64,000 nucleotides of DNA from Pseudanabaena sp. UWO311 (GTDB taxonomy: Bacteria; Cyanobacteriota; Cyanobacteriia; Pseudanabaenales; Pseudanabaenaceae): assembly GCF_006937785.1 (NCBI RefSeq), contig NZ_SJEE01000020.1, forward strand, positions 23,624 to 87,623, written 5' to 3'. A program made the translations under genes and the position numbers. Positions within the stretch are counted from its first letter, which is position 1; each line of letters starts with the position of its first letter. Shown here piece by piece: positions 43,606-51,638 of the stretch. Under the pieces are notes generated by a model. The model was not told the DNA's origin and ran no database searches. It saw only the letters and a list, made by a program, of their open reading frames with translations.

Positions 43606-44973
43606 ATGCGCTTATGGAGTGTAGATGTGATTACGGACAAGGATAAATTTGAAGAGCATATTAACAATCTATCGAATACATCACATCCAGCACTAGATGG
43701 GAAAAAAGAAGCAATAGTAATTTTGTCGGAGCAACCAGAAAAGCCAAAACCAAAACGCATTAAACCGATCGCATTTGTCTTAACAGGATTAGGCGTTGGC
43801 GCAGTCGTGGCTGGTATATTTGGCTATCGTTATTGGCAATATGCCTCCACCCACCAATCAACGGATAATGCGACTGTAGTTGGGCATATTCACCAAGTTA
43901 GTAGCAAAATCGCAGGAACTGTCACCCATGTTCTCGTGAGTGACAATCAGCAAGTGCAGGTTGGGCAATTATTAGTAAAGCTCGATCCTACAGACTATGA
44001 GAATAAAGTTCAGCAGGCTCAAGCCAAACTAGAAGCGTCGAAACGAACGGCAAACGCTGCTCAAGCGAATATTGACCTAGCATCTCAAACTACCAGTGGC
44101 AAGACCACTCAAGCGCAAGGAAATGTTAGCACCGCCTATGCTGCAATTGCCAACGCTCAAGCCATTATGCAAGAGGCAGAAGCAGGAATTCCCCTTGCTC
44201 AAGCACAAGTAGAGCAAGCCAATGCCAGTTTGGAAAATGCTCAGATTGATTTCAATCGCTATGATGCTCTGTTCAAGCAGGGTGCGATCGCTAGTCAGCA
44301 ATTGGATTCAGCTAAAGCCACCTTGGATATTGCTAAGGCTCAGAAAAATTCGGCTTTGCAAACAGTGCAACAAGCTAGAGCAAGAGTTGCTCAAGCACAA
44401 GAGGGAATTGCCAGTGCTCAAGCTCGACTTGCTGCATCTGGTGGTGAATTGGAACAAGCTACAGCTAGCGGACAGCAAACAACAGTAAATCGTAGCGAGT
44501 ATGAAGCCGCCCAATCTGCGATCGCGCTTTCAGTTGCTACTCTCAAGGATGCTCAATCACAACTTTCGTACATTGATGTCTTCGCCACAAATGCGGGGCG
44601 AATTGGCAAGAAAACTGTGGAAGTAGGTAATCGCATCCAAGTGGGAGCGCCACTTATGGCTGTCGTCGAGAATAATTATTGGATTATAGCTAATTTCAAA
44701 GAGACGCAGCTAAACCGCATCAAAACGGGACAGCTCGTAGAAGTTAAACTAGATGCATTTCCCGATCGCACTTTCATTGGTCGGGTAGATAGTATTTCTC
44801 CAGCTTCTGGTTCTCAATTCTCATTATTACCACCAGACAACGCGACGGGCAACTTCACCAAGGTCGTTCAACGCATTTCCGTAAAAATCACCTTAGATCC
44901 ACAAAGTGTCAAAGGTTACGAATCACGAATTACCGCAGGCATGTCTGCGGAAGTTACGGTCGAAATCAAATAA
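43606..44973 (+). CDS. HlyD/EmrA-type membrane fusion protein
   Basis: A 455-residue periplasmic adaptor. It has one N-terminal membrane helix (AFVLTGLGVGAVVAGIFGYR), a split lipoyl domain beginning HQVSSKIAGTVTHVLVSDNQ, a long alanine/glutamine-rich coiled-coil hairpin (residues about 130-320), and a beta-barrel domain with GQLVEVKLDAFPDRTFIGRV. This is the EmrA layout. It normally pairs with a 14-helix EmrB exporter; here the next gene, 6 bases on, is a 12-helix MFS protein and an EmrB-like protein lies at 51639. ATG at 43621 (after VDV...) is not used since MRLWSVDV has the first ATG at 43606, although the first eight residues are not conserved in type. Confidence 0.85.
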   Translation: MRLWSVDVITDKDKFEEHINNLSNTSHPALDGKKEAIVILSEQPEKPKPKRIKPIAFVLTGLGVGAVVAGIFGYRYWQYASTHQSTDNATVVGHIHQVSSKIAGTVTHVLVSDNQQVQVGQLLVKLDPTDYENKVQQAQAKLEASKRTANAAQANIDLASQTTSGKTTQAQGNVSTAYAAIANAQAIMQEAEAGIPLAQAQVEQANASLENAQIDFNRYDALFKQGAIASQQLDSAKATLDIAKAQKNSALQTVQQARARVAQAQEGIASAQARLAASGGELEQATASGQQTTVNRSEYEAAQSAIALSVATLKDAQSQLSYIDVFATNAGRIGKKTVEVGNRIQVGAPLMAVVENNYWIIANFKETQLNRIKTGQLVEVKLDAFPDRTFIGRVDSISPASGSQFSLLPPDNATGNFTKVVQRISVKITLDPQSVKGYESRITAGMSAEVTVEIK

Positions 44974-44979
44974 TTTTGT

Positions 44980-46251
44980 ATGCAAACAACTGAGAACAAA
45001 TCCTTATTCCCTGCTCTGCGATCGCGAAACTACCGCTTATTTTTTGCGGGTCAGGGTGTGTCTTTGATTGGTACGTGGATGACCCAAATCGCAACTGTGT
45101 GGCTGGTTTATGACCTCACTCAATCAGCTTTTATGTTGGGAATCGTAGGATTTACGAGCCAAATCCCTAGTTTTGTTCTTGCTCCTTTTGGTGGTGCATT
45201 TGTCGATCGCTTCTCTCGCCATCAAATCTTAATCGGTACGCAAATTCTTGCCATGGGGCAATCTCTAGCCCTAGCCACCTTAGCATTATCAGGCGCGATC
45301 CAAATTTGGCATGTCTTTGCTTTAAGCCTCTTTCAAGGCATCATCAACGCCGTAGATGCACCAGCGCGACAGGTATTTGTATTTGAACTAGTTGAGCAAA
45401 GAGAAGATTTAGCCAATGCGATCGCGATTAATTCAACGATGTTTAATGGAGCAAGATTAATTGGACCTGCGCTAGGTGGTTTACTGATTGCCAGAGTCGG
45501 GGAAGGATACTGCTTCCTCATTGATTGGCTTAGCTACATTGCTGTAATCATGGCTTTGCTAGCAATGCGACTTGTCCCGACAGATATCCCCATGGTGGCA
45601 GGCAGTCATTTACAAAAAATTAAAGAAGGATTTGTCTATGCCTTTAGCAGTCCACCAATTCGTTCCATTTTATTACTGTCAGGACTAGTAAGCCTCATGG
45701 GTATGCAATATGCCGTACTCGTGCCAGTCTTCGCCGACAAAATCCTCAAAGGTGATGCCCAAACCTTGGGCTTTCTCATGGCAGCATCGGGAGTTGGAGC
45801 TATATTTGGCGGTGTTTATCTAGCCACAAGGCGATCGGTCATTGGACTTGGGAAGTTCATTGTCATCAGTCCTAGTGTTTTAGGAACTGGCTTAATTATC
45901 TTTTCTTTATCTCGTTTTTTGCCACTTTCTCTATTCGCGATGTTTCTAATTGGCTTAGGCACAATTTTGCAAATCTCTGCTGGCAACATCATTTTGCAAA
46001 CTATTGTCGATGACGATAAGCGTGGGCGCGTCATGAGCTTATACACAATGTCGTTTTTAGGTATGACTCCCTTTGGAAATCTCTTAGGCGGAACCTTAGG
46101 CGATCGCATTGGTGTTACCGATACTCTAATCATTGCGGGAATCGTTTGCATTTTAGGTTCGATTTACTTCAGCCGCCAATTACCAGCATTAAAGAAGATT
46201 GTTTACAAAATCTATGAGCGCAAAGGAATTATCACCAGCGCTGAATCATGA
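44980..46251 (+). CDS. MFS transporter (MFS_3 type)
   Basis: A 423-residue carrier with about 12 hydrophobic helices. The start RSRNYRLFFAGQGVSLIGTW and the motif A-like FGGAFVDRFSRHQILI are typical of the MFS_3 group, which includes exporters of siderophores and drugs. It lies six bases after the membrane fusion gene, so the two are co-transcribed and may work as one efflux unit. The substrate is unknown. Confidence 0.88.
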   Translation: MQTTENKSLFPALRSRNYRLFFAGQGVSLIGTWMTQIATVWLVYDLTQSAFMLGIVGFTSQIPSFVLAPFGGAFVDRFSRHQILIGTQILAMGQSLALATLALSGAIQIWHVFALSLFQGIINAVDAPARQVFVFELVEQREDLANAIAINSTMFNGARLIGPALGGLLIARVGEGYCFLIDWLSYIAVIMALLAMRLVPTDIPMVAGSHLQKIKEGFVYAFSSPPIRSILLLSGLVSLMGMQYAVLVPVFADKILKGDAQTLGFLMAASGVGAIFGGVYLATRRSVIGLGKFIVISPSVLGTGLIIFSLSRFLPLSLFAMFLIGLGTILQISAGNIILQTIVDDDKRGRVMSLYTMSFLGMTPFGNLLGGTLGDRIGVTDTLIIAGIVCILGSIYFSRQLPALKKIVYKIYERKGIITSAES

Positions 46252-46262
46252 TTAGATCTGCA

Positions 46263-46637
46263 TTACCAGCCAATATAGATATCATTCTGGTTATAAGGTA
46301 AGTTATTGCTTTGCAGCTTACTATGCACATTAAAGCTACTTTGAGTAGAGATAGGAGCTATGTTAGCTTGAGCATAGATAGCATTATCTTCTACATCCTG
46401 TAATGAATCAGAGGTTTTTTGATTATGTTCTTCTGTGATGCGAACAATGCGGCGTGAAGCCGAAGCTCCTAACAATGAGCAAAAACTGATTGCTGTGAGG
46501 GATTTTCGATGAAAGGCATCTTGTTGGCAAAAGCCTACAGTAAAGCAAGCACAGCCAACTGCGATTGCTACGAGGGAGCCAACTGATGATAATAGCTGGA
46601 TTTCAATAGAGCGATTTTGCTGAGAAGATAAAGTCAT
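46263..46637 (-). CDS. Small hypothetical membrane protein
   Basis: A 124-residue protein with one or two hydrophobic helices near the N-terminus (SSVGSLVAIAVGCACFTVGF) and a polar C-terminal half. I recognise no family. Its start overlaps the stop of 46634-47047 by four bases, so they are co-translated. Together they are divergent from the STAND NTPase gene and convergent with the MFS gene. Confidence 0.55.
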   Translation of the reverse strand: MTLSSQQNRSIEIQLLSSVGSLVAIAVGCACFTVGFCQQDAFHRKSLTAISFCSLLGASASRRIVRITEEHNQKTSDSLQDVEDNAIYAQANIAPISTQSSFNVHSKLQSNNLPYNQNDIYIGW

Positions 46638-47047
46638 AACATTACACCAAATACGATTCCGACAAGAGCAAATACGAATCTATAGATAACACCCATCAAT
46701 AGTTTGATATTTCTACTAACAGCGTAAAAACATAAAAGGATTGGGAAGAGTACCACAACAACCAAAATAAACAAGACTATTTTGTATGTTTCTCCTGAGC
46801 TTTGAAGAATAAGCTCATGGGTTAGAGACGACATAAATGTGTAAAAGAACATAACTAGGAGCGCATCTAACAGAGCATCTGTGGGCTTAGGAGGAATATC
46901 AAAAAGCAGATTTAGGAAATAGTTGATGTCTTTGTTGCGATCGCCTCTACCTCGTCGAATCGAAATGTCTTCAATTCGTTCACCCATAACACCTGAATTA
47001 AGATGTCTTTTTACATGATGAGATAAGTCTCTATTGTTCTCATTCAT
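46634..47047 (-). CDS. Small hypothetical membrane protein
   Basis: The 137-residue protein has a basic N-terminus with RRGRGDRNKD, then two or three hydrophobic helices (LLDALLVMFFYTFMSSLTHE, IVLFILVVVVLFPILLCFY, FALVGIVFGV). I recognise no family. It is the first gene of a two-gene unit divergent from the STAND NTPase, sharing a 196-base promoter region with it. Membrane-acting effectors are often beside STAND genes, but no direct link is shown. Confidence 0.55.
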   Translation of the reverse strand: MNENNRDLSHHVKRHLNSGVMGERIEDISIRRGRGDRNKDINYFLNLLFDIPPKPTDALLDALLVMFFYTFMSSLTHELILQSSGETYKIVLFILVVVVLFPILLCFYAVSRNIKLLMGVIYRFVFALVGIVFGVML

Positions 47048-47226
47048 TGAATGAATCTCCTTTTTATAAGTCAGGGATCAAGAGAAATTTGCCATATATC
47101 TAGGACTTCAAAGTCTATTTCGATAATTAAAATAATGACATGTGCGTAAGATATCTGTCAGCTAACAAAGTTGTTTAAATAACTAGAGAAACCAAAAATA
47201 TGTTAGTTTTTTGGTAAGTCAATATT

Positions 47227-47240
47227 ACTAACTTGTTAGT
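47227..47240 (+). promoter_or_regulatory. Perfect palindrome just before the STAND gene start
   Basis: ACTAAC-TT-GTTAGT ends three bases before the ATG at 47244. Another GTTAGT lies at 47202-47207. The site could bind an autorepressor and block ribosome access or transcription; the N-terminal helix-turn-helix-like part of the STAND protein is one candidate binder. Confidence 0.45.
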
Positions 47241-47243
47241 CAA

Positions 47244-49601
47244 ATGCCTAAGCCGATCCTTGACGACGATAACAGCTACTTTTCACAAGCAAATAAGGAT
47301 TGGGATCTAGAACATTTATTAGAGGATATAGCAACAGTCAACGCTGGCAAGAAACTTGAGGGGGCGCATCTACGAAATTTGAGAGCGATTTTACTGTGTA
47401 TAGCTCCTAAGGATGCGGCTACAGCATTAAATCTTACTGCAACTGGTTTAAAAACTAATTTCGCAAAAGTGTATCGACTCTTGGAAGATCTGACTGGTCA
47501 ACCGCACAATACTGTTACTTACAAAAATGCCCCGCTAGTGTTGGAAAAATATCGTAAGGGAAATCTTGTTAACACAACAAAGTTTGATTTATTAGGTCGA
47601 GAAAAGGATCACATTGCACTACAAAATCTTGCAAAGCAACAAAAAATCGTCTTAATTAAAGCTAGCGCAGGGATTGGCAAATCAACACTCGCATTAGAAT
47701 TTTTGAGAGCACAGTTTAAAAAAGTAATTCGGTTAGAGATGGGTTTAGAGTCGGGGAATGTTACACCAGCAGAAGAGAAAGTGTCGCAAATCTTGCAAAA
47801 AGATTTTGAGGAGGAACCTAGTCAGGATTTTGGGATTAATTTGGATATTTTGCGAGAGAAGTTAGGGGATCGGGCAAATCCTATTGGAGTGCTAATCGAT
47901 AACCTCGAACCTGCGCTAGATGAGAATTATCGATTTCGGGAGAAGTTGCGCGGCTATGATACTTTGTTGACGGTGTTAGGAGATCGCGATGCTTGTTCAT
48001 TTACACTGATCACTAGTCGGCGATCGTTAATTACATCAAGAGCAAAAGTACATGAGTATCCACTAGATGGGCTAGACATCACAGCATGGCGGCAATATTT
48101 CTATGATTACGACAATGGCGCAAATTCTGAGGCGCTAATGCAGATGCGTGGTGCTTATAACGGGAATGCAAAGGCAATGGATATTCTACATGGGGCGATT
48201 AAAAACCGTTTTGATGGCAATATCGGAGCCTATTGGAGTCTATACAAGGATGATTTATTGGCAGATTCGGAACTAGAAACCTTGATTTCGGTGGAGATGG
48301 ATTGGTTGCGAGATAATCAACCTGATGCTTATAAGTTGCTCTGTCGGATGGGTTGTTATCGTTATCAGGATATCAAAACTGTTCATTTTGATGGGTTGAT
48401 TTGCTTGCTATGGGATGTTCCTAAATTTCGGCAAAAATGGGTTGTAGATTTTCTAAGTAAAACCTCTATGATTGAGGTTGAAGGGGAATATTATTTTCTT
48501 CATCCTGCCGTTCGGGAAGCAGCTAAATTCAGATTATGGAATGAGGTTGAAGGAGATTACAACAAAACGAATATACAGGCTGCTAATTTTTGGAGAAAAA
48601 CACTTAAAGATTCTAAGTTGAGGCTAGATAAGAATCCTCACAATGTGGAAATACCTTTTGAGGCATATTATCATTATATTGAAATCGAAGATTTTGAGAA
48701 AGCTGGTGAAATTATCGTGGAGCCTGTAGATAGTGAATCTTTGCTTGGGTCTTTATTCTATAGAACTGGCTTTTCCAGAAAAATGATTTTTGCAATCAAA
48801 GGGATCATAAATAAAGTTCAGAATCCCTATGTAATGGCAAAGCTTTATATTTTATTAGGCGATCATTATTGGGCAATCGGTGAAATTCGCGAATCAATTA
48901 AAAATCATGAACAATGTAGAAAAATTGCACAACATCTTATTGGAGAATATGGACAAGAAGCATCACCCAAAAATATTAACGAGCTTAAAAAATTAGAGGC
49001 AACGGCAATTTTTAACATAGGACTTTGTAAGTTATGGCTTGGAGAAACGGAAGAAGCTATTGAAGAATTTAATCAAGTTTCTATGATGGAAGATTATCCA
49101 ATCAACAATTGTACAGAGTGGATCACTTCTCAAGTTTGCTTAAGCTTTTTGTCAGGTTCACTACAAAATTTGGATGACAAAAAAATAGTTGATAATAGCA
49201 AGCGGTGGCATAGCGCACTTAGACTGTTGTTCTCAGGCTTGGCTTACAAAAAGATAGGGAATAATGAAAAAGCATATGAATATTATCGTGAATGTATTTC
49301 ATATGCAGACGACTACAAATTTAAGCAAATTAAAGGCAAAGCACTCATAAGTCAAGCTGAAATCGAGAGACTAAGAGATAATCACAATAATGCTCTTGAG
49401 AAGTTAAATGAATCGACAGAATTGCTTAAGCGAATTGAAGCAAAATGTGATCTCGCAGAAGCATATTTTCAACTTGGACTAACATATCAGAAGATTAGAC
49501 AGCACGATGAAGCAGAAAAACATAAAGTAAAAGCACTAGAACTTTTTACACAAATGGAAGCGCCGAAACAAATTGAGAGAGTTAACAAGGTCTTTGAGTA
49601 A
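47244..49601 (+). CDS. STAND NTPase (NB-ARC type) with TPR C-terminus
   Basis: The 785-residue protein has three parts. Residues 1-110 look like the helix-turn-helix-like N-terminus of vWA-MoxR-associated STAND proteins (RNLRAILLCIAPKDAATALN). Residues about 115-420 form an NB-ARC NTPase: Walker A ASAGIGKST with K146, Walker B-like GVLIDNLEP, and the arginine sensor FTLITSRR. Residues about 520-785 are TPR repeats (AYEYYRECISYADDYKFKQI and EAYFQLGLTYQKIRQHDEAE). STAND proteins sense a ligand with the repeats and then oligomerise. No built-in effector is visible. MNT and HEPN genes follow 11 bases later. Confidence 0.82.
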   Translation: MPKPILDDDNSYFSQANKDWDLEHLLEDIATVNAGKKLEGAHLRNLRAILLCIAPKDAATALNLTATGLKTNFAKVYRLLEDLTGQPHNTVTYKNAPLVLEKYRKGNLVNTTKFDLLGREKDHIALQNLAKQQKIVLIKASAGIGKSTLALEFLRAQFKKVIRLEMGLESGNVTPAEEKVSQILQKDFEEEPSQDFGINLDILREKLGDRANPIGVLIDNLEPALDENYRFREKLRGYDTLLTVLGDRDACSFTLITSRRSLITSRAKVHEYPLDGLDITAWRQYFYDYDNGANSEALMQMRGAYNGNAKAMDILHGAIKNRFDGNIGAYWSLYKDDLLADSELETLISVEMDWLRDNQPDAYKLLCRMGCYRYQDIKTVHFDGLICLLWDVPKFRQKWVVDFLSKTSMIEVEGEYYFLHPAVREAAKFRLWNEVEGDYNKTNIQAANFWRKTLKDSKLRLDKNPHNVEIPFEAYYHYIEIEDFEKAGEIIVEPVDSESLLGSLFYRTGFSRKMIFAIKGIINKVQNPYVMAKLYILLGDHYWAIGEIRESIKNHEQCRKIAQHLIGEYGQEASPKNINELKKLEATAIFNIGLCKLWLGETEEAIEEFNQVSMMEDYPINNCTEWITSQVCLSFLSGSLQNLDDKKIVDNSKRWHSALRLLFSGLAYKKIGNNEKAYEYYRECISYADDYKFKQIKGKALISQAEIERLRDNHNNALEKLNESTELLKRIEAKCDLAEAYFQLGLTYQKIRQHDEAEKHKVKALELFTQMEAPKQIERVNKVFE

Positions 49602-49612
49602 GGAGCGATGAG

Positions 49613-49942
49613 ATGAGTATAACTTTGAACAGTATTCAATCAACATTGCACGAATTAAAACTAGGTTTAAAGGAACTATATGGCGATCGCCTTGTTAAGT
49701 TAATTTTATTTGGCTCCCATGCCAGAGGAGAAGCCAATCCCGACTCTGATATTGACCTATTAGCCGTTCTTAAAAGCCCTGTTTCCCAGTTCCAAGAAAT
49801 TTTAAATATGTCAGAACTGCGGGTAAAAATGCTATTAGAACAGGATGAACTCGTTTCTATTATTCCCATGTCCGAAGAAGATTTCCATACAAGAAATGTT
49901 GCTTTGTTACGAAATATCCGAAAAGAAGGAATCGAATTATGA
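49613..49942 (+). CDS. MNT-type nucleotidyltransferase
   Basis: A 109-residue minimal nucleotidyltransferase with G34-S35 and the metal aspartates D46 and D48 in GSHARGEANPDSDIDLL. In HEPN-MNT toxin-antitoxin systems this enzyme adds AMP to the HEPN toxin and silences it. AAGGAG at 49600-49605 overlaps the STAND stop codon, so translation follows on from that gene. The stop overlaps the HEPN start by four bases. Confidence 0.88.
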   Translation: MSITLNSIQSTLHELKLGLKELYGDRLVKLILFGSHARGEANPDSDIDLLAVLKSPVSQFQEILNMSELRVKMLLEQDELVSIIPMSEEDFHTRNVALLRNIRKEGIEL

Positions 49943-50295
49943 GTGAAGTCAAAAAGCTACTCTCCTTAGCTGTAGATGAACTAGACATAGCGAAGCTGTT
50001 GCTCGAACGTGGATACTATCGCACCTGTCTGTCGCGCTCATATTACTCCATGTATTACGCAACCAAAGCGTTACTACTATCCAAAGATTTAGATGTTTCG
50101 ACCCATAAAGGAACTATTCGCCTGTTTAGTCAGTACTTTGTGAAAACAAGTCAATTCTCTTCAGTATGGTCAAAAATCTTAAGCGATGCCTATGAGCTAA
50201 GACAATTAAGTGACTACGATAATGAAAACCACAAGAAATGTATGATGATCGCCCCTAACTCAAGGTATAAAATAGGAGATGTCAAATATTACTGA
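49939..50295 (+). CDS. HEPN-domain protein, C-terminus altered
   Basis: A 118-residue helical protein of the PF05168-like HEPN family, with CLSRSYYSMYYATKALLLSK, GTIRLFSQYFVKT and YELRQLSDYD. The last motif holds the R-x3-DY active-site pattern. The usual final helix (about 15-20 residues rich in Glu) is replaced by NENHKKCMMIAPNSRYKIGD and VKYY, so the 3' end may have suffered a frameshift or deletion. It is coupled to the MNT gene by ATGA at 49939-49942. Confidence 0.8.
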   Translation: MSEVKKLLSLAVDELDIAKLLLERGYYRTCLSRSYYSMYYATKALLLSKDLDVSTHKGTIRLFSQYFVKTSQFSSVWSKILSDAYELRQLSDYDNENHKKCMMIAPNSRYKIGDVKYY

Positions 50296-50307
50296 CTGTC
50301 TAAGATC

Positions 50308-50907
50308 ATGACTCTTGCAAACATCCCCCAAACAGTCATCACCATAGAGCCAGCAAATCTCAAGCGTTGGACAGTACAGGATTATCATCGCATGAGTGAG
50401 TTGGGGCTTCTCAATGGCGATCGCACAGAACTAATTACTGGACAAATCACCCTGATGGCTGCCAAAGGAACTCCCCATGTCACCTCATTACATTTACTTG
50501 CCAATGTTTTGCGCGATCGCCTAGGTAATTCGGCATTAGTTCGCACCCAAGACCCCGTTCACTTAGATGATTTTTCAGAACCAGAACCAGATTTAGCGAT
50601 CGCCCAAGGGACAGTTTTAGATTATGTTGAACAACATCCTCGTCCTGAGCAAATTTATCTTGTCGTAGCAGTTGCCGACTCCACGCTAACACAGGATTGT
50701 GAAATCAAAGATAAACTCTATGCCAAGGCTGGTATCGCTGACTACTGGGTTCTGGCTCCCCAAAAACGTCAGCTGCATATCTTTCGTAAACCAACGCCGA
50801 CAGGTTACACCGAGCATCTTATTCTTACTGAGCCAAACCAAGCCTCTCTTTTAGCATTTCCTGATTTTGCGATCGCATTAACTTCGATACTCCCTCCCAT
50901 CTCATGA
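50308..50907 (+). CDS. Uma2-family protein, probably inactive nuclease
   Basis: A 199-residue Uma2 (DUF820) protein with a restriction-like fold: YHRMSELGLLNGDRTELITG, the conserved D95 in EPEPDLAIA, and AKAGIADYWVLAP. The strand that normally carries the catalytic glutamate (I-E-V) reads YLVVAVADST, so residue 121 is alanine. This suggests loss of nuclease activity. It lies 12 bases after the HEPN gene and 8 before a second Uma2 gene with an intact glutamate. Confidence 0.82.
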   Translation: MTLANIPQTVITIEPANLKRWTVQDYHRMSELGLLNGDRTELITGQITLMAAKGTPHVTSLHLLANVLRDRLGNSALVRTQDPVHLDDFSEPEPDLAIAQGTVLDYVEQHPRPEQIYLVVAVADSTLTQDCEIKDKLYAKAGIADYWVLAPQKRQLHIFRKPTPTGYTEHLILTEPNQASLLAFPDFAIALTSILPPIS

Positions 50908-50915
50908 GGTAAATT

Positions 50916-51479
50916 ATGATTGCCACACCAAGGTTTAACTACATAACTCCAGACGAATACCTCGAAATGGAGGAAACAAGCGAAATTAAACATGAATATA
51001 TCGATGGATATGTTTATGCAATGGCTGGCGCAAACGATCCTCATGTCACAATCGCCTTAAACATGGCTTTTGCAATCCGCAACCATTTGCGCGGCAAGAA
51101 TTGTCGAGTCTATATGTCTGACATGAAAGCGAGAATTGATTCATTAAATCGTTTTTATTATCCAGATGTCATGGTAACTTGCGATCCTAGAGATACCCAA
51201 TCGCAAAATCAAAAAAGATTTCCTAAACTGATTATCGAAGTTCTATCAAAGTCTACCGAGGGATTTGATCGCGGTGATAAGTTTACTGATTATCAACAAA
51301 TAGAGAGTCTCGAAGAATATGTTCTAGTTAACACAAAACGTCAGCGCATCGATTGTTTTCGGAAAGAAGATGGACGCTGGTTTTTAGATTCATATTCTAA
51401 TGCTCAAGAAAATTTTCAGTTGTCAAGTATCAACTTTGAAGGGAAATTTGTCGATCTCTATGAAGATGTCAAATTTTAG
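50916..51479 (+). CDS. Uma2-family putative nuclease
   Basis: A 187-residue Uma2 protein with ITPDEYLEMEETSEIKHEYI, RFYYPDVMVTCDP carrying the conserved aspartate, and FPKLIIEVLSKST with the glutamate E108. All expected active-site residues seem present. Uma2 proteins are abundant in cyanobacteria and rare elsewhere; their role is unknown. It differs strongly from the preceding Uma2, so the pair is not a fresh duplication. A half copy of the family B repeat follows its stop. Confidence 0.85.
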   Translation: MIATPRFNYITPDEYLEMEETSEIKHEYIDGYVYAMAGANDPHVTIALNMAFAIRNHLRGKNCRVYMSDMKARIDSLNRFYYPDVMVTCDPRDTQSQNQKRFPKLIIEVLSKSTEGFDRGDKFTDYQQIESLEEYVLVNTKRQRIDCFRKEDGRWFLDSYSNAQENFQLSSINFEGKFVDLYEDVKF

Positions 51480-51518
51480 AAATACAGAAGTGTTGTCACA
51501 CTTTTGTGAATTGGTATT
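51480..51518. repeat. Half copy of family B repeat
   Basis: AATACAGAAGTGTTGTCACA and the following CTTTTGTGAATTGGTATT match the right half of the 106-base family B element (compare 63176-63215). It begins right after the Uma2 stop. Confidence 0.7.
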
Positions 51519-51638
51519 ACATGTCATATATGGCGATCGCAAAGATTACAACTTATATCGTAATCAATCAATTCATGCAGCAAATCAAGTGTTAGTCGGT
51601 CATGGTTAGGTTAACAGTAAGACTATAGAGTCAAAACC

